A model generated the notes under the pieces. The model had not been told where the DNA came from. It saw only the letters and a list, made by a program, of their open reading frames with translations, and did not search any database. From assembly GCF_033096445.1 (NCBI RefSeq), contig NZ_AP028155.1, positions 3,787,880-3,851,879 on the forward strand: 64,000 nt of DNA. The letters run 5' to 3'. A program made the position numbers and the translations under genes. This stretch comes from Butyricimonas faecihominis. Its GTDB lineage: Bacteria; Bacteroidota; Bacteroidia; Bacteroidales; Marinifilaceae. Of this stretch, positions 54,696 to 63,280 are shown piece by piece. Within the stretch, counting starts at the first letter, position 1; each line of letters begins with the position of its first letter.

Positions 54696-54860
54696 ATTAA
54701 ACGATCCTTTTTTGATCTTTTACATTTTCAAGGAAGATGTTAAAGTGTGATAGGTGAAAAAAAATCAAGTACCTGATAATTAGGTTAAGCTAAAAAATGT
54801 TATCTTTGAATTACTAATAATTTTTTGTCGAAAATAATTATCAAAAAAGGATCGTTTAAT
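54696..54860. repeat. 21-bp inverted repeat flanking the ECF sigma start
   Basis: ATTAAACGATCCTTTTTTGAT (54696-54716) is repeated in perfect inverted form at 54840-54860, with 123 bp between. The right arm holds the likely ribosome-binding AAAAAAGGA and the first two bases of the sigma start codon. A transcript reading through from the peptidase could fold so that the site is closed. Transcripts from the -7 box at 54801 would lack the left arm. Confidence 0.8.
54801..54808 (+). promoter_or_regulatory. -7 box of the ECF sigma gene
   Basis: TATCTTTG matches TAnnTTTG. No clear -33 box is present. The start codon is 50 bp downstream, between the arms' spacer and the right arm. Confidence 0.45.
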
Positions 54861-55416
54861 GACAGAGGAACGAGGTGAGTATATTCGATTTTTGAATGGG
54901 GAAGTGCTTGTTTTTAAGCACTTTTTTAAAGAGCATTTCCCCAAATTTTTTGCCTTTACTTCTCGTTTTATTGATGATTCGTATGTACGGGAAGATATTG
55001 TGCAGGAAACTTTCATTATTGTTTGGTCCCGACATTTAAAAGTGTTTGATTCAGAAATGGCATTGCAGGCTTTTATTTATCGAACTCTTCGAAACAAGTG
55101 TCTGGATTATATTCGTCATGAAAAAATCAAAGAACGTTATTCAAGTGAGTATTCGAAGGAACGGGAGACAAGTGATTATTTGATGCAGGCAATCATAGAT
55201 GAAGAGAGTCGTTTCTTGATTCATAAAGCGATCAAATCGTTAACTCCTCAAGTGCAGGCCGTGATAAAATTACATTTAGAGGGCAAGAAGAATAAAGAGA
55301 TTGCGGAGGAAATGGGGATAAGTGAAACAACTGTGAAATTTCATAAATCGGTTGCTTATAGGGAGTTGAATAAATCATTGGGGCATTTATTTTTAATGAT
55401 TACCATGTTGTCATAG
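54859..55416 (+). CDS. ECF RNA polymerase sigma factor
   Basis: 185 residues. Region 2 has FTSRFIDDSYVREDIVQETFIIVW and FIYRTLRNKCLDYIR; region 4 has SLTPQVQAVIKLHLEGKKNKEIAEEMGISETTVK with a helix-turn-helix. It is the Bacteroidota type paired with FecR. Its start codon is under the right arm of the 21-bp inverted repeat. It should direct transcription of the downstream SusC/D locus. Confidence 0.93.
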   Translation: MTEERGEYIRFLNGEVLVFKHFFKEHFPKFFAFTSRFIDDSYVREDIVQETFIIVWSRHLKVFDSEMALQAFIYRTLRNKCLDYIRHEKIKERYSSEYSKERETSDYLMQAIIDEESRFLIHKAIKSLTPQVQAVIKLHLEGKKNKEIAEEMGISETTVKFHKSVAYRELNKSLGHLFLMITMLS

Positions 55417-55489
55417 TTTTTTTGAAAAAAATAAAAATTTCACCTATACTGTTTTTTCTCTCGATCGTTATTGGGGAAACGAGAGTTAG

Positions 55490-56653
55490 ATGAAAGAGAT
55501 AAGTCAGTATTTATTCATAGCTAAATTAATCTGTAAAGAACGGATTACCGGGTTGGATGATTTGGAGAGAAGACAGTTGGATTTATGGAGGAATGAATCT
55601 AAGGAGGGAGAACGTGTCTTTTTAAACCTGCAAAAAATTTCCACGGAAGAGTTAGAAAAACGGTATGACGGGGTGGATGTTGATATGAAATGGGAAGATT
55701 TCAAGAAACGGCAACAACAGGGAAGGAGAAATATAAGAGTGGGAGTGACTGTTGCGGCGAGTATTTGTTTGTTGATAACAAGTGGGTTGTGGTTATGGTT
55801 GGGAGGTGCAAGAGAGGAACGTGTTGTTTTGGCAGAACAGGGACGGAAAAATAATGTTTGTCTTGTATTGTCAACCGGAGAAGTGGTGGATATTTCGAAC
55901 GTAGAGCAAGATGAGGTAAAATTGGATAAAGGGACAAAACTTTATTCCGGGAATCGTTTGGAGTATGTTCGACCGGATTCTTTGCATAAGAAGGAGTTGG
56001 AGTTTAACCAGTTGATTATTCCGAAAGGGACATTTTACCATTTAGTTCTTTCGGATGGGACGAAAGTGTGGCTGAATGCGGATTCAAAAATAAAATACCC
56101 GGTGTCTTTCGGTAAAGATAAAAGAGAGGTCAGTTTGCATGGCGAGGGATACTTCGAGGTTGCCAAAGACAGTACCCGTCCTTTTATCGTGAGTACGGAT
56201 AAGATGGATGTGAAGGTTCTGGGGACAACTTTTGACGTGAACACGTACGAGGATGAAGGAAAAAGTTTTGTCGTTTTGGTAGAGGGACTCGTGGAAGTGT
56301 CGGCGGGAAAAGGGGAATCCCGGATAATTACCCCGGGGCATATGGCAGAAGTGAATATGTATGACGTGCAGGCTAAGATTCAAGTTTTAAAGTGTGACAC
56401 GGAACATTATGTTGCTTGGAAGAACGGTAATTTCAGTTTTAGGAATGCCTCGTTAACGGAAATTTTGAAACGGGTGTCCCGGTATTATGATGTAACCGTT
56501 ATTCGGGAACAAGTGTTTGAGGAAGAGTACTATACCGGAGATGTGTCAAGCGACGTCTCGTTAGAGTCTTTGCTTGCCGTTATTGAATCCTCAACTTCTG
56601 TATCATTTAAAGTAGAACGCAAAATCGTCTATGTACAAAAGAAAAGAGATTAG
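55490..56653 (+). CDS. FecR family anti-sigma factor
   Basis: 387 residues. A cytoplasmic sigma-binding part (about 1-82) is followed by one membrane helix (VAASICLLITSGLWLWLG), then the periplasmic FecR domain (about 180-275; IIPKGTFYHLVLSDGTKVWLN, GEGYFEVAKD, FIV) and a C-terminal DUF4974 domain (about 310-385; NFSFRNASLTEILKRVSRYYDV). The STN domain of the SusC protein signals to it. It begins 73 bp after the sigma gene and ends in a hairpin. Confidence 0.93.
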   Translation: MKEISQYLFIAKLICKERITGLDDLERRQLDLWRNESKEGERVFLNLQKISTEELEKRYDGVDVDMKWEDFKKRQQQGRRNIRVGVTVAASICLLITSGLWLWLGGAREERVVLAEQGRKNNVCLVLSTGEVVDISNVEQDEVKLDKGTKLYSGNRLEYVRPDSLHKKELEFNQLIIPKGTFYHLVLSDGTKVWLNADSKIKYPVSFGKDKREVSLHGEGYFEVAKDSTRPFIVSTDKMDVKVLGTTFDVNTYEDEGKSFVVLVEGLVEVSAGKGESRIITPGHMAEVNMYDVQAKIQVLKCDTEHYVAWKNGNFSFRNASLTEILKRVSRYYDVTVIREQVFEEEYYTGDVSSDVSLESLLAVIESSTSVSFKVERKIVYVQKKRD

Positions 56654-56679
56654 GCTAATTGGTCTTTCCTAATCTCTTT
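56643..56679 (+). terminator. Hairpin over the fecR stop codon
   Basis: A 12-bp perfect stem (AAAGAGATTAGG / CCTAATCTCTTT) with a 13-nt loop contains the TAG stop at 56651-56653. Only a short T run follows. It may cap the sigma/anti-sigma transcript before susC, which would then need its own promoter. Confidence 0.6.
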
Positions 56680-56723
56680 AACGCAAAATGTTATATAGAC
56701 ATAACACACAAATATAGGTAAAA

Positions 56724-59700
56724 ATGATGGTAGAAAAGTTTTTTTTCAGGAAATTCAACAAGTGTTGTGCATTTTTGATGCTACTGTTATTCGCATCGGG
56801 CACACTTTGGGCAGGACATTCACCGGAAAAGATAACCTTGAAGGTGACAAACGAGAAACTGGTTAAAGTGCTTGAAGAGATCAAAAAGCAATCCGGGTAT
56901 AATTTTGTATACAACGAGAAATTCGTGAAGGATTTTGGAGGAATAACAGTTGATGTCAAGGAAGTTTCTTTGGATAGCGTGATGAAAGAGGTGTTGAAGG
57001 GTACAGGGTTACGTTATCGAATCCAAGATCGGATTATTTTGTTGGAGAAGGCTCCGCAAGAATCATCCGAACAAAAGTTTAAGGTGATTAGGGGAAGTGT
57101 AAAAGACGAGGACGGGGCGCCGTTACCCGGTGTTACGGTAATGATTAAAGGAACCACTATGGGAGTCTCGACGGATGCTACCGGGAATTTTGTTTTGGAT
57201 ATGCCGGATGGGTATCAGGTTTTACAGTTTTCTTTTATCGGGATGGAGACGCAGGATGTCAAGTTGGGAGCCACGGAGACACACGTGAATGTGGTGTTGA
57301 AGATGGCTGTGGGGCAGTTGGATGAGGTTATCGTTTCCACGGGGTACACGCAGACGACTCAAAAACGAACCACGGGTTCCGTGGCCGTGGTGGGCAGAGA
57401 GGTGTTTGAAAATAAGGTCCCCACGTCGATAGATCAATTGTTGCAAGGACAGGTGGCCGGAGTGAGTATCGTGGCCAAATCCGGTCGTCCGGGTGAATCA
57501 GCAAAGATTCGGATTCGGGGAACGAATACGCTTACCGGGGACGCAGAACCTTTGTGGGTTGTTGATGGGGTACCTTTGCAACGTAATATACCGAGTATTG
57601 AAAAAGGACGAATTAAAGCGGGTGATTTTAATGATATTTTTGCTAACGGTATTGCCGGGATTAATCCGAATGATATTGAGAATATTACCATATTGAAGGA
57701 TGCTTCTGCTGCCGCAATCTATGGTTCAAGAGCTGCAGGTGGGGTTATCGTTATCACAACGAAGCGAGGTAAGATTGGGAAAATGGCTGTGAATTATTCG
57801 GCTAATTTTTCGATGGTAATGAAACCGCAAAGGGATGGTGATTTGATGAACTCAAAACAAAAATTGGCTTGGGAGCAAGAGCTGTGGGATGAATTCTCGG
57901 CGGATGGATTTACGAACGGAACGTATTATCCAGTGGTTGGTATTGTCGGGATGTTACGAGCCAATAAGTTGGGGAAAGATGGTAAGGTCTGGACAGACGA
58001 GGGGTTTGAACCGATGAGTGCTGCGGAGCAAGATGCTTATATCGCAGATTTATCTAAAACTACGACCAATTGGTTTGACGAGTTGTTTCGGACTGCTTTT
58101 TCGATGAATCATTATTTGTCTTTGTCCGGGGGAACTGATATTGCAACATATTATGTTTCTTTTGGTTATTCGAAGGATAATGGAATTTTAAGAAAGACTT
58201 CATACGATCGGTATAGTTTATCTACAAAGGTAAAATTGAATCCTCACGAGCGAGTTTCGATAGATTTGGGTGTTGATTTTTCTCAACAAAAATCGGATGG
58301 GTCTTCGTTAAACGTGAATCCTTTCCAATATGCTTATTTTGCCAATCCTTACGAGAAGCCGTATAATGAAGACGGCTCCTACAGACCGGATTATACTTAT
58401 TATAATTTGAATCAAATTAATGGTGGAAGAGAGGCCATACTTCCTGCTAACGGGTATAATATTATGCGTGAAATTAATGAGACATCTAGTGTTGCGGATG
58501 ATTATGCTGCCAATTTGATGTTAAGTTTGAATTATATAATTTCTTCAAAGTTCCGTTTTTCGGGTTTGCTTTCTTATAGTTTTATCAATAATAAGTCGGA
58601 TAATATAAATGGAATTGATACTTATGCCGCTTTTAAGGATAAACCTAGCGAGTTGGACGATTGGAATAGTCGGAGAACTTACGGGTCGATAACTCAATCT
58701 TCAGCTAATAATACAAATTATAGTGCGAGAGGACAACTGAATTATTCGGATATTTTCAATTCGATTCATCGCTTGCAGGTATTGGCCGGAGCAGAAATAC
58801 GAGGTTCTAAAGCGAAGAGTATTTACGAAAAACGCTATGGTTATGATCCTGTTACCGGAAATTCTTCTACCCCGGCTCCGGAAAAGACAGATGATCAGGT
58901 TGACTATAATAAATTGGTGGATATGGCGAATCTGATTGATGGACTTGCCGGGCAGTCTATTGAAGAAACCCGTTTCGCATCGTTTTATGCTTCCGTGGAT
59001 TATAGTTTGTATGATAAGTATATTGCCAGTCTCTCTTTCCGTACAGATGGATCCAATAATTTCGGTAGTGACGAACAGTTTAATCCGACTTGGTCTTTGG
59101 GGTTGGCTTGGCACGTGGGAGATGAACATTTTATGGAAAAACTTCGTCCTGTTCTTAGTCGCTTAAAATTGAGCGTGGCAATGGGATATACCGGAAACGT
59201 GAATAAAACAGAAAAACCGGAGTTGATTATGTATTACTCTACTTCTTATCGGAAAACCGACGTGGAAAATCTTCGAATCGGGGAAGTTCGGAAAGCTCCT
59301 AATCCTCATTTACGTTGGGAGAAAACACGGGATATGAAGGTCGCTTTGGATTTCGGACTTTTTAATAATCGAATTAATGGTTTGGTTGAGGCGTATTATC
59401 GTTTGAGTAAGGATCTTGTAACAAGTGTTGATGTTCCTTATGTGACGGGGTTCAGGGGACAAGGTTATAACACCTCTCAGATTGAGAATAAAGGAATTGA
59501 AGCAACATTGCAGGCACTTGTTTTCAGGTATAGGGATTTTAAATTTAATGCTTCGGTAAATGTTGCTTGGAATAGTAATATATTGAAACGTTACACCTCT
59601 CCTATATCGTATTCGGCTAACAATTTTGTTGGTTATCCTTTAGGTTCGATTTTTGCAGGTAAGTCAATGGGAATAAACCCGGAAACCGGGTTGTATAAAT

Positions 59701-60347
59701 ATAAATTACGTCCAGATGCAGATATTTTGAAACCGACTGATTTGAGTGATGTGAATAACTATATATATTATAAAGGAACGTCAACGGCTCCGGTGACGGG
59801 AGGTTTTAATTTTAGTTTCTCATGGAAAACACTCTCCTTAAGTGTTGGTGGTGCTTATTCGTTAGGAGGAAAGGTTGTGGATGAGATAACATCACCAGTA
59901 AGTTATAACACAATAAGTGTTACTGGGATGTCATCGGGGGAAAAGATTCCGACTAGTGAAAATGATTTGTACGTGAACCATTTGAATGTGAGGAAAGACG
60001 TGACTAATCGCTGGACAGAAGATAACAGAACTGGCACGAAGTATCCTAGAATTATTGATACTTATGGCGAAAGACTCTATTATGACCAGATTTATCCGAC
60101 TTCTAGTACGATTACTCGGGCAACCATGTTGGAGAATGTTTCTTTCTTGCGGGTGAAGAATATGTCGTTGTCTTATTCATTACCTCTGGATGTGGTGAGT
60201 AAAATGGGTATTTCTTCCTTGAGTTTTTCTTTTATCCTGACGAATTTATTTACAATAACAAATTATTCAGGGTTAGATCCGGAAACACCCGGGGCAACTT
60301 ATCCCTTGGCACGTTCTTGTTCATTTGGACTTAGTTTAGGCTTTTAA
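56724..60347 (+). CDS. SusC/RagA family TonB-linked outer-membrane protein with STN domain
   Basis: 1207 residues. Signal peptide (about 1-30), STN domain (about 35-110; ITLKVTNEKLVKVLEEIKKQSGYNFVYN), carboxypeptidase-regulatory-like domain (about 118-205; GSVKDEDGAPLPGVTVMIKG), TonB plug (about 215-330; IRGTNTLTG, GSRAAGGVIVITTKRG), and the C-terminal barrel to FGLSLGF. The STN domain links substrate import to the FecR/ECF pair. It imports a ligand captured by the SusD partner. No CAZyme follows in the window, so the ligand is not known. Confidence 0.95.
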   Translation: MMVEKFFFRKFNKCCAFLMLLLFASGTLWAGHSPEKITLKVTNEKLVKVLEEIKKQSGYNFVYNEKFVKDFGGITVDVKEVSLDSVMKEVLKGTGLRYRIQDRIILLEKAPQESSEQKFKVIRGSVKDEDGAPLPGVTVMIKGTTMGVSTDATGNFVLDMPDGYQVLQFSFIGMETQDVKLGATETHVNVVLKMAVGQLDEVIVSTGYTQTTQKRTTGSVAVVGREVFENKVPTSIDQLLQGQVAGVSIVAKSGRPGESAKIRIRGTNTLTGDAEPLWVVDGVPLQRNIPSIEKGRIKAGDFNDIFANGIAGINPNDIENITILKDASAAAIYGSRAAGGVIVITTKRGKIGKMAVNYSANFSMVMKPQRDGDLMNSKQKLAWEQELWDEFSADGFTNGTYYPVVGIVGMLRANKLGKDGKVWTDEGFEPMSAAEQDAYIADLSKTTTNWFDELFRTAFSMNHYLSLSGGTDIATYYVSFGYSKDNGILRKTSYDRYSLSTKVKLNPHERVSIDLGVDFSQQKSDGSSLNVNPFQYAYFANPYEKPYNEDGSYRPDYTYYNLNQINGGREAILPANGYNIMREINETSSVADDYAANLMLSLNYIISSKFRFSGLLSYSFINNKSDNINGIDTYAAFKDKPSELDDWNSRRTYGSITQSSANNTNYSARGQLNYSDIFNSIHRLQVLAGAEIRGSKAKSIYEKRYGYDPVTGNSSTPAPEKTDDQVDYNKLVDMANLIDGLAGQSIEETRFASFYASVDYSLYDKYIASLSFRTDGSNNFGSDEQFNPTWSLGLAWHVGDEHFMEKLRPVLSRLKLSVAMGYTGNVNKTEKPELIMYYSTSYRKTDVENLRIGEVRKAPNPHLRWEKTRDMKVALDFGLFNNRINGLVEAYYRLSKDLVTSVDVPYVTGFRGQGYNTSQIENKGIEATLQALVFRYRDFKFNASVNVAWNSNILKRYTSPISYSANNFVGYPLGSIFAGKSMGINPETGLYKYKLRPDADILKPTDLSDVNNYIYYKGTSTAPVTGGFNFSFSWKTLSLSVGGAYSLGGKVVDEITSPVSYNTISVTGMSSGEKIPTSENDLYVNHLNVRKDVTNRWTEDNRTGTKYPRIIDTYGERLYYDQIYPTSSTITRATMLENVSFLRVKNMSLSYSLPLDVVSKMGISSLSFSFILTNLFTITNYSGLDPETPGATYPLARSCSFGLSLGF

Positions 60348-60358
60348 TTTGTGAGATT

Positions 60359-61751
60359 ATGAAGAATTTGAAAAATATAAGTGTGCTTTTAATGGTATTC
60401 TTTGTATGCGTGTCTTGTAAAGAGTACTTGGATGTGAAGCCGAAAGGTGAGGTTATTCCTAAGACTGCTGAGGAGTTTGCAGCTTTGTTAAATAGCCATT
60501 TGAGCGAGATCGATGATGGCTATGATGAGGCCATATTGGGTAATGCCATGGAAAAATTGGAATTGGAGTGTTTTAGTGATAACGTAGAGAATAGTTTGAC
60601 TAAAAATGTGACAGGGATGGGAGCAATTCCCAAATATGTAGGAGATCGTTTGAATTCATTTAAGTCTGAATACGAGAAGTTGTATGCATTAATAAAGAAC
60701 TGTAATCTGGTGATACATGAAATGGAAGAGGAGAATACTGAGATGGCAAAGTCATGTTATGCCACGGCATACACGATGAGAGGTGTCGCTTATTACAATT
60801 TGATGCGTCTTTTTTGTGAACCCTATAACAAGCAAAAGGCTGGGGAACAATTAGGGCTTTCTATCGTGACTCGTTTTGATATGGAAGCGTCAACCGAAAC
60901 GGTCAAGCTTGTCGGAGGTCGTGTCGCTTATCGAGGAAGATTTAAAGAAGGGGATTTCTTATAATTCCAAGTCGGAAATTTTCCGTTACACGGTGGATGT
61001 GGCAAAAGCTTATTTGGCTAGGCTATATTTTTGGTCTCAGAATTGGGAACAGGCTATACCCGTGGCAAAAGAAATATTGGAGGCTTATCCATTGGTGGAG
61101 GGGACAGAGTATGTTGATATGTTGTCTGCTCAACATGCACAAAAAGGCAATATTCTTTTACGTTCCTATGTGTTATCTCACGTTAGCGGTGATCAAAATT
61201 ATAATGGAGCGAAGGGATATTTAGCCGTGAAACCGGTAAGTAAAAGTTTTATTGACTTGTTTGTTGAGAAAGAGCGAGATGTTCGGTATTCATTTTTGTT
61301 TAATAATAAGCGAGAGGCTCAGAAGGTCCCGCTGGCTTGTATCAGGAGTGCAGAGATGTGCTTGATTTTAGCTGAATCGTATGCTTATTTGAATCAGACA
61401 AAAGAGGCACTTGAATATCTAAATCTGTTGAGATCAAAACGGATTTCAGGTTATACTCCTTATACAATGGGAAATTTACCTGCCGTGGATGAAACTGCCT
61501 TGGTTCGGGTAAATGTGGAAGGAGGGGCTTTTACCCCATTGTTGTGGGCGATACATTGTGAACGACGGAAAGAGTTGTTCATGGAGGGAGACCGTTGGTT
61601 CGACTTAAAACGGAACGGATGTCCGGAGTTCTGGATTGCCAAGGATGGACTTAAATACGAGACGAAACAATTTATGTATACCGCACCGATTCCTTCAAGG
61701 GATATTGATTTGATTCCGGGAATGATTCAAAATGAAGGCTATGTCAAGTAA
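60359..61751 (+). pseudogene. SusD/RagB family lipoprotein, frameshifted
   Basis: The N-terminal part (lipobox VCVSC, then KEYLDVKPKGEVIP) runs in one frame to about 60,905; the C-terminal half (SSLSEVVSLIEEDLKKG to LIPGMIQNEGYVK) continues in the next frame from about 60,905 to 61,751. The simplest fix is one extra base near 60,900-60,910, for example in ACGGTC. Joined, the protein would be about 464 residues, a normal SusD with TPR-like start and the final IDLIPGMIQNEGY. As read, both parts are truncated, so it is either a true disruption or a sequencing error. Confidence 0.85.
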
Positions 61752-61754
61752 TGT

Positions 61755-61762
61755 AAAGGAGG
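61755..61762 (+). promoter_or_regulatory. Strong Shine-Dalgarno of the small lipoprotein
   Basis: AAAGGAGG lies 5 bp before the ATG at 61768, the best ribosome-binding site I noticed in a window where most genes lack one. Confidence 0.7.
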
Positions 61763-61767
61763 TAAAT

Positions 61768-61974
61768 ATGAAAACGAGAATAATATTGATGGGTTTAGGG
61801 TTTGTTTTATTGGCTTTTTGTGGAGGATGTGATAAACCAGATGATGTACCACCGCGTATTTTGACGGAAAGTCAGGATTACCAGCTACCTAAAGCGAGAC
61901 CGTTGACTTTGGAGGAACGGGAAGAAATACGGTTGTTGAAGGAGGAGTATAATAATGCGATTCAAGGGTTGTAA
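61768..61974 (+). CDS. Small lipoprotein
   Basis: 68 residues. The lipobox is CGGC after a hydrophobic stretch (IILMGLGFVLLAF), giving a mature protein of about 45 residues rich in Glu, Arg and Lys at the C-terminus (LTLEEREEIRLLKEEYNNAIQGL), likely a helix. The frame is open from 61732, but the perfect Shine-Dalgarno at 61755-61762 fixes the start at 61768. I do not recognise a family. It lies between susD and the next lipoprotein, so it is part of the SusC/D operon. Confidence 0.75.
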   Translation: MKTRIILMGLGFVLLAFCGGCDKPDDVPPRILTESQDYQLPKARPLTLEEREEIRLLKEEYNNAIQGL

Positions 61975-61996
61975 TAGCTAAAGATTTAAGTGAAAT

Positions 61997-63277
61997 ATGA
62001 TGAAAAATATTATATCGATTATCTGTCTACTGTTGTCGATGTGCTTTGTGGCGTGTAACGATGACGACAGTGAAGAGAAAGGGCCTCAACTGGCTTTTTC
62101 AGAATTAATCTATACTCTGGATGCGGAAGAGCCGTTGAATGTTGAGATTCGGGTTTCAGAGCCGGTACCAGCAAACACTTCTGTTAAGTTTAATATAAGG
62201 GGGGCTGCCGTGCAAGGAGAAGAATATGAGCTTTCTGCTAATGAGTTCGTTATTCCTGCGGGAGAGAGTACCGCTAGTATTACCGTAACACCTAAAAATA
62301 ATTTCGAGGATGGAAAGACGATAAAACTGGAATTATATCCTGTTGATGGATACGTGCTTGGTGAGTATAATTTCACCTTGATCGAGGTGCTGACAAAAGG
62401 ACAGTTAATTTGTTCTTTCCAAGAAGAGAATTACGTTCTACCCGGGGAGGTAGAGATTCGAATGGATGCAAAAGATGCGAATACGGGAAAATATTTTTCG
62501 GCGAGTACGGATACAAAAGTTCCTTTTATCGTGGGGGAACATTCTACTGCGATAGAAAATGTACATTATGAATTTGTGGATAATCCCGACAAGATGTTTG
62601 TTATTCCAGCCAAGAAGAGTTACGGGACGATAAAGATTAGATTTTTGAAATGGGAAGAGGGGAAAACGACCTTGTTTTTGTTAGTACCGGATGGAAATGA
62701 TCGTATTCTGCCGGGTGATGTGGATCAAACCGAAATTTATATAAAGGGAATGACGACTCCCGATCGGTTAGAAGGCAAATGGGTGTTTAAAGAATTGACA
62801 TCAATGGATTACGTGAAAAATAATGCATGGTATGGTGGGGAAGAGATCGCAAATATGCCGGAAAATAATTTACCGACGGATATGTTGGAGTTTGTGAATG
62901 GTGGAACTCAGTTGAAGGTTCATGCGACCGGAGATATGGCGAAGTATTTTAGAGATGCCGATGTCACGTTCTTGAAAGAGCAACTGGTTTATTTGTATGA
63001 ATTTGGGGGAATCGGACGACCGCCTCAGGTGACGGTATCCATGATGAATTTGAGTCAGGCAAATGTCAATTTCTCGGGTGTAAATGAAAAATTGAGGTCC
63101 GTGCAGGTTGGTTTTAGATTGTTAGAAGATAATGAAACCTTGGAGGTAACCGTGTTTGATTATGAGCCGACAGATTTCTTGTATAATACGTATAAAGATC
63201 TTGCAGCTTGGTCGGGAGAAGGGGAATTCCCGATGGAGATGCACATGATCAGGTATCATTTTACTAAGGTGAAGTAA
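61997..63277 (+). CDS. Surface lipoprotein with Calx-beta-like domain
   Basis: 426 residues. The lipobox is FVAC near residue 20, followed by an acidic linker (NDDDSEEKG), a surface-export signal in Bacteroidota. A Calx-beta-like domain (about 28-125; VPANTSVKFNIRG, FVIPAGESTASITVTPKNN) and a second similar region (about 135-240) precede a lipocalin-like C-terminal part (LEGKWVFKELTS). As in many SusC/D loci, it may bind ligand at the surface beside SusD. Exact ligand unknown. Confidence 0.7.
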   Translation: MMKNIISIICLLLSMCFVACNDDDSEEKGPQLAFSELIYTLDAEEPLNVEIRVSEPVPANTSVKFNIRGAAVQGEEYELSANEFVIPAGESTASITVTPKNNFEDGKTIKLELYPVDGYVLGEYNFTLIEVLTKGQLICSFQEENYVLPGEVEIRMDAKDANTGKYFSASTDTKVPFIVGEHSTAIENVHYEFVDNPDKMFVIPAKKSYGTIKIRFLKWEEGKTTLFLLVPDGNDRILPGDVDQTEIYIKGMTTPDRLEGKWVFKELTSMDYVKNNAWYGGEEIANMPENNLPTDMLEFVNGGTQLKVHATGDMAKYFRDADVTFLKEQLVYLYEFGGIGRPPQVTVSMMNLSQANVNFSGVNEKLRSVQVGFRLLEDNETLEVTVFDYEPTDFLYNTYKDLAAWSGEGEFPMEMHMIRYHFTKVK

Positions 63278-63280
63278 GCG

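Noticed and set aside
56690-56705. GTTAT/ATAAC dyad before susC as an operator
   Set aside because: Only a 5-bp AT-rich stem, expected by chance in this composition.
60876-61751. Independent gene starting at TTG 60876
   Set aside because: It has no signal peptide and its sequence continues the SusD fold of the frame before it, so it is the second half of a frameshifted gene.
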